Source of the DNA: SG8-38 sp041576815
GTDB taxonomy: Bacteria; Myxococcota_A; Polyangia; Polyangiales; Houyiibacteriaceae
Reading direction: 5' to 3'
DNA length: 64,000 nucleotides
NCBI GenBank assembly: GCA_041576815.1
Contig: JBFGKE010000007.1
Location: forward strand, 1-64,000
Shown here: piece after piece, positions 60,503-64,000 of the stretch
How positions within the stretch are numbered: position 1 is the stretch's first letter
Layout of the letters: the number at the start of each line of letters is the position of its first letter
Made by a program: the position numbers and the translations under genes
Notes under the pieces: model-generated
The model's input: only the letters and a program-made list of their open reading frames with translations
Told to the model about the DNA's origin: nothing
Database searches by the model: none

Positions 60503-61060
60503 ATGCCCGCGCGACTGACACCCCGCCAACGAGCCTACGTCCGGAAGCGAACGATCATTCCGGACGCCGACCCGTCGGAGCTGAGTGAAGAGCTCAACAT
60601 CGTGCCGTTCTTGGACATCGTCGTGAACATCGTCATGTTCCTGCTGATGACCCTGACGACGATCGCCTTCTTTTCCCAGGTCGAGGCGGCCCTTCCCGAG
60701 TATCGAAAGGGGGGCATCGGCAAGCGTGCCGCCGACGATGAGGCGCTCAACCTCAACGTGACCGTGACGCGGGCGGGGGTGATCGTCTCCGGGTCCGGCG
60801 GCAAGCTCGCGCGTGGTTGCACGACGACAGCACCGGGCAAAGTGATCACGGTGCCCGCGGGGATGAACGGCGAGCACGATTGGAAAGGGCTCACGACCTG
60901 CGTGAGTCGGGTCAAGGAGCAGTTCGAGGACGAGACGCGCGTGACGCTGAGCGCCGACCCCGAGGTCGCCTATGAAGAGTTGATCGCAGCGATGGACGCC
61001 GTGCGCGGCTCCGAGAACGAGCTCTTCCCGGATGTGTTGTTGTCGGCGGGGATTCGATAG
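60503..61060 (+). CDS. ExbD/TolR-like proton-channel subunit (plus module, first)
   Basis: 185 aa. A basic N-terminus (RQRAYVRKR) and an acidic patch precede the helix ELNIVPFLDIVVNIVMFLL, with the relay Asp near 38. The periplasmic part has two Cys (ARGCTTT and TTCVSRV) that may form a disulfide, and ends with VTLSADPEVAYEELIAAMD, the normal ExbD end strand. The next start codon overlaps its stop by 1 nt (TAGTG). Confidence 0.88.
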   Translation: MPARLTPRQRAYVRKRTIIPDADPSELSEELNIVPFLDIVVNIVMFLLMTLTTIAFFSQVEAALPEYRKGGIGKRAADDEALNLNVTVTRAGVIVSGSGGKLARGCTTTAPGKVITVPAGMNGEHDWKGLTTCVSRVKEQFEDETRVTLSADPEVAYEELIAAMDAVRGSENELFPDVLLSAGIR

Positions 61061-61662
61061 TGGCGGACGAGAAGACACCCGTCGTGAGAGATTCGCTGGC
61101 GCCGCCGGTGGCCGAAAAGCCCGTGTCGATGTCGCACGTCAACCGGGTCGTTCGCGCGAAGCTCCGGAGGCGGCCCGAGCCCGAGCACTTCGGGCTGAAC
61201 ATCTACCCCATGATGGACATGCTGACGATCTTGCTCGTGTATATGATGGCGATTTTCGCGACGTCGACGGCGGCCGCGGTCCAGGAGAGCAGCGAGCTCC
61301 GAATCCCCTACTCCACGTCCAAGGTCGAGCTCAGCGATGCGCTCTCGGTGCAGATCTCGCGAAGCGGCGTCGCGGTCGACGGCGAGCCGGTGCTCGAGCT
61401 TCGAAACGGCATCGTCGACCCGAGCCTCAAGCAGGGCGGCAGCAGCGGCTTCTTGATCACGCCGCTCTACAAGACGCTCGGCGAAATCCGCGACCGCAAG
61501 AAGCGGACCGCCCAACGCTTCACCAATCAGCCTTTCGTGGGCGACGTCCAAATCATCGCTGACAAGCGCACGCCTTATCGAACCTTGAGCGAGGTCATCT
61601 ACACGCTCGGACAAACCGAGTTCAAGAATCTCCGGTTCGTGGTGAATAAGAAGAACGAGTAG
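61060..61662 (+). CDS. ExbD/TolR-like proton-channel subunit (plus module, second)
   Basis: 200 aa from GTG overlapping the previous TAG. After about 45 cytoplasmic residues comes LNIYPMMDMLTILLVYMM, the helix with the relay Asp (near 53). The periplasmic part has QIIADKRTPYRTLSEVIYTLGQ, the conserved end of ExbD/TolR. The pair of ExbD-type genes behind one ExbB-type gene is the arrangement of AglR-AglQ-AglS, the Myxococcus gliding motor. Confidence 0.88.
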   Translation: MADEKTPVVRDSLAPPVAEKPVSMSHVNRVVRAKLRRRPEPEHFGLNIYPMMDMLTILLVYMMAIFATSTAAAVQESSELRIPYSTSKVELSDALSVQISRSGVAVDGEPVLELRNGIVDPSLKQGGSSGFLITPLYKTLGEIRDRKKRTAQRFTNQPFVGDVQIIADKRTPYRTLSEVIYTLGQTEFKNLRFVVNKKNE

Positions 61663-61704
61663 TAGGGGCTGCCCAACACGTTCAGCAGTCCACCCGCGGC
61701 AGCC

Positions 61705-62994
61705 CTAAAGCTCGAAGTCGCCGTACTCGAGGATTTCCGCGATGCGGTACAGAAACCCATTGGCGTGTACGCCGTCGACGACGCGGTGGTCGTACGTGAG
61801 CGCCATGTGCATGACCGGGTGGATCGCCATCACTTCTTCGCCTTCGTGCTCGATGACGACCACGCGCTTCTTGATAGTGCCGAGCCGCAAAATGCCGACG
61901 TTGGGCTGGGATATGATCGCGCCGCCGACCAGATTGCCGCGCCGACCGGGGTTCGAGATCGTGAATGTCTTCCCGGCCAAGTCGTTCGGCGTGAGATTGC
62001 CGGCCCTCGCCCGCTCGGCCACGTCAGCGACCGCGCGGGCGACGCCGCGAATCGTCAGCTCGTCGGTGTTGCGGATCACGGGCACGACCAGGCCTTCATC
62101 GGTATCGACTGCGATGCCTACGTTGACCTCGGCGAGCTTGACGAACGCATCGTCGAGAACTCGCGAATTCAGCTCTGGGAACTCTCGCAGCGCCCGGGCC
62201 GTTGCCGCGATCGCAAACGCCAAATACGTGAGATTGACTCCGTCTTTTTTGAACTGCGCCTTGTGCTCGGTGCGGAGCATCGCGGTGCGGTGAAGATCAC
62301 ACTCTGCGAACGTGACGACATCAGGCGCCGTCTGCTTCGAGTAGACCATGTGGTCGGCGATGATGCGTCGACGTCGGCTGAAAGGAACGAGCTCGTCCCC
62401 CTCCTTTGGAACGTAAGGAGGCAGTCGAAACGCGCCTGCCGGACCGGTTTTCCGCGACGGCGATTGTGCCGGCCGCTGCGGCGGCGGTGAGGCATCGGAC
62501 GTTGCGGGCGGCGGCGGCGGTGGCGTGGCCATGCGTTCGGGTTGGGAGGAGCTCCCAATCGCGGCCATCACGTCTTCGTGCATGATGCGACCGCCCTGCC
62601 CGCTGCCCTGAACCTCTGCAAGGTCGACGTTTTTCTCGCGCGCGAGCTTTCGCACGGACGGCGACGTCGGCGAGGGCGAGCCCGCTGGCGGCGGGAGCGG
62701 CGCCACGTTGGTGGGCTCGTGCGCGTCGGAAGGCGCTGGCGCTTCTCCGGCCTCGGCGTTCTCGTCGATTTCACAAATCGGATCGCCGACTGCGATGATG
62801 TCGTCCTCGGCCGCCAGCAGCTCCGTCACGACGCCCGCAACCGGCGACGGAAGCTCGCTATCCGCCTTGTCGGTCAGGATTTCGACGATCGGCTCGTCCT
62901 TTTCGACGGCTTGGCCCACCGAGACGAGCCATTTGCCGATCGTGCCTTCCACGACGCTTTCGCCGAGCTGCGGCATGGTCACTTTGGTCGCCAT
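61705..62994 (-). CDS. Dihydrolipoamide acyltransferase, E2 of a 2-oxoacid dehydrogenase complex
   Basis: 429 aa from the ATG at 62994. The lipoyl domain (1-77) has K43 in TDKADSELPSP. A Pro/Ala-rich linker follows, then the E1/E3-binding domain (about 110-146; SVRKLAREKNVDL, GGRIMHEDV), a second Pro linker and the catalytic domain (about 200-429) with H403 and D407 in DHRVVDG. DKAD rather than DKAT/S and a single lipoyl domain fit branched-chain or 2-oxoglutarate type E2 proteins. E1 and E3 genes are not adjacent, so the substrate is open. It converges with the ExbD gene. Confidence 0.92.
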   Translation of the reverse strand: MATKVTMPQLGESVVEGTIGKWLVSVGQAVEKDEPIVEILTDKADSELPSPVAGVVTELLAAEDDIIAVGDPICEIDENAEAGEAPAPSDAHEPTNVAPLPPPAGSPSPTSPSVRKLAREKNVDLAEVQGSGQGGRIMHEDVMAAIGSSSQPERMATPPPPPPATSDASPPPQRPAQSPSRKTGPAGAFRLPPYVPKEGDELVPFSRRRRIIADHMVYSKQTAPDVVTFAECDLHRTAMLRTEHKAQFKKDGVNLTYLAFAIAATARALREFPELNSRVLDDAFVKLAEVNVGIAVDTDEGLVVPVIRNTDELTIRGVARAVADVAERARAGNLTPNDLAGKTFTISNPGRRGNLVGGAIISQPNVGILRLGTIKKRVVVIEHEGEEVMAIHPVMHMALTYDHRVVDGVHANGFLYRIAEILEYGDFEL

Positions 62995-63071
62995 TGGAGC
63001 CGCACCATAGCCCAAAAAACCGGGTCGTGTAGCTTCTTGCAACGACCGCAACATCGTAGGAGTCTGAACGC

Positions 63072-63257
63072 ATGAGGGGGACCGACGACCGGCCGATCCG
63101 AAAGGGCGACCGGGGTTTTCTAATGAGGCTCGCGGGCGGGGCCGGGATCGTCATCTTGCTCGGCGTTCTGGTGCTCGGGCTTCTCGACGATTCGCGACTT
63201 GGAAGTTGCGCTGCGCGCGGTTTTTTGCAGATCACCGAAACGCCTTCTTCGGACTAG
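63072..63257 (+). CDS. 61-aa single-pass membrane protein
   Basis: AGGAG lies 9 nt before the ATG, which supports a real gene. A charged N-terminus (RGTDDRPIRKGDRG) precedes one hydrophobic helix (about 19-39; LAGGAGIVILLGVLVLGLL). A short tail contains two Cys. Family not recognised. The TerB-like gene starts 33 nt downstream, so the two may be co-transcribed. Confidence 0.6.
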   Translation: MRGTDDRPIRKGDRGFLMRLAGGAGIVILLGVLVLGLLDDSRLGSCAARGFLQITETPSSD

Positions 63258-63290
63258 TGTTGCTACGCCCCTCGGAGTAGAGTCCCGCGC

Positions 63291-63617
63291 ATGCTGGACG
63301 CGCTCAACAAGGAAGACAGGCTGCAGCTCATGCGATTCGTCTGCTCCTTTGCGTGGGCTGACCTCGAGATCACGGAGCGCGAGCGCGAGTTCATCCTCAA
63401 GCTCGTGATTCGCCTCGGCCTCGATGAAGAGGAGCAAGAGCAAGTCGTCGAGTGGCTCGAAGTCCCACCCCGAGCCGATGACCTCGACCCTGCGGACGTT
63501 CCGACCGAGCACCGCCGGCTTTTTCTCGATGCCGCCAAAGCGATGATCCTCTCGGACGGCACGATCGAAGACGTCGAAGCCGAGAACCTGATCATCCTCG
63601 ACCAGCTGCTGCGCTGA
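63291..63617 (+). CDS. TerB-like helical protein
   Basis: 108 aa. FAWADLEITEREREFILKL (near 20-38) and MILSDGTIEDVEAENLIIL (near 83-101) are two related helical hairpins with acidic residues in the ADxxI(T/D) and SDGxI turn. That is the duplicated TerB-like plan in which Asp/Glu residues may bind a metal. Cytoplasmic; exact role unknown. Such proteins often occur alone, and there is no tellurite-resistance cluster here. Confidence 0.78.
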   Translation: MLDALNKEDRLQLMRFVCSFAWADLEITEREREFILKLVIRLGLDEEEQEQVVEWLEVPPRADDLDPADVPTEHRRLFLDAAKAMILSDGTIEDVEAENLIILDQLLR

Positions 63618-63685
63618 CGCGTCTAGCGAAACGAACGAGCCGCGGTGCGGCTGCAGTCCGGCGCCACCCGTGGCACACTGCCCTC

Positions 63686-64000
63686 ATGAAAGTCGGGGTG
63701 GTGGCACTGATCGTGCTCTTGGCGTCGAGTGCATCCGCGCAGGTCGACACGGGCGCCGGCGAGCCCAGCACCGAGCCCGGGCCCCCGGTTCAGGGCGAGG
63801 TCCGCAACAAGACCACCGCCGAGCGCATCGCGTCCCCAGTCCCCACGACCAAAGGCGTCCCCTGGAGCTTCCCGTTCTTTTGGGACCAATCGTTTTCGAT
63901 TCGGGGCCTGAATCGGGACTCGCAGCTTTCGCAGAGCCCGAACTACACGTGGTGGCTCACGATCGCGCCGCGCTGGCTCTTCAGCGATCTCCACTCGATC
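63686..64000 (+). CDS. Secreted/outer-membrane protein, truncated by the window end
   Basis: The frame is open from ATG 63686 through the last base: 105 codons with no stop. A signal peptide (MKVGVVALIVLLASSASA) with cleavage before QVDTG is followed by a Pro/Thr linker. Then aromatic-rich sequence follows (SFPFFWDQSFSIRGL, PNYTWWLTIAPRWLF). The alternating aromatic pattern suggests the first strands of an outer-membrane beta-barrel or similar envelope protein. Family cannot be named from this fragment. Confidence 0.7.
   Translation, partial: MKVGVVALIVLLASSASAQVDTGAGEPSTEPGPPVQGEVRNKTTAERIASPVPTTKGVPWSFPFFWDQSFSIRGLNRDSQLSQSPNYTWWLTIAPRWLFSDLHSI

Noticed and set aside
63291..63617. Tellurite-resistance operon
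   Set aside because: Only a single TerB-like gene is present; no TerC, TerD or TerZ-type genes lie nearby.

Overview
The window is GC-rich, densely packed bacterial chromosome and reads as Myxococcota (the former myxobacterial Deltaproteobacteria). Two secreted proteins end in a MYXO-CTERM-like tail (short Cys motif, hydrophobic helix, Arg cluster). There are many lipoproteins with Gly/Asp-rich linkers, ExbB-ExbD-ExbD motor triads of the AglRQS kind, and tight operons with 4-nt ATGA overlaps. I see no phage, insertion sequence, CRISPR array or rRNA. Function calls rest on motifs read by eye and on family knowledge; no database search was possible.

Layout. 1-1.3 kb: tRNA-Ser(GGA), SRP RNA, tRNA-Arg(ACG) and tRNA-Ser(GCT) around an envelope protein. 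1.4-4 kb: a MYXO-CTERM protein, a coiled-coil lipoprotein and a HAD phosphatase. 4-10 kb: class I aldolase with a kinase-like gene, then two long-chain acyl-CoA synthetases either side of tRNA-Ser(TGA). 10-17.4 kb: an eight-gene minus-strand operon that begins with a MaoC/FabG4/FadA2-type set and ends with queE, a hotdog protein and yjbQ. 17.5-31 kb: M3 oligopeptidase, YceI, prfC, proline iminopeptidase, ettA, a DUF2330 MYXO-CTERM protein, a double-FKBP lipoprotein, FxsA, a DUF368/PopT lipid-carrier translocase and a large sulfatase-fold lipoprotein. 31-41.6 kb: speA with a TENA/PqqC-like oxidase, an acyl-CoA ligase with a rhodanese lipoprotein, a lipid kinase, an SDR, GDPD, a PRPP-synthetase homologue, cytochrome c and moaA. 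41.7-45.2 kb: fadIJ. 45.3-50.9 kb: a phosphoacceptor-less receiver, an S55-like peptidase with a beta-propeller partner, and a lipoprotein. 50.9-57 kb: a RelA/SpoT-synthetase-like protein, a Lon homologue without its catalytic serine, and a membrane HExxH/TPR protein. 57-62 kb: two divergent ExbB-ExbD-ExbD modules. 62-64 kb: a 2-oxoacid dehydrogenase E2, two small proteins and a truncated secreted protein.

Themes. Fatty-acid metabolism recurs: two FadD-like ligases, the MaoC/FabG/thiolase set, fadIJ and a malonyl-CoA-synthetase-like ligase. Envelope functions make up much of the rest. The most unusual items are the protease-dead Lon fused in an operon to a membrane metallopeptidase-like protein, the RSH-like nucleotidyltransferase with a coupled 49-aa micro-protein, the paired GGGGACTGTCCCC palindromes at two sites 36 kb apart, and the back-to-back proton-channel motor triads with a shared control region.
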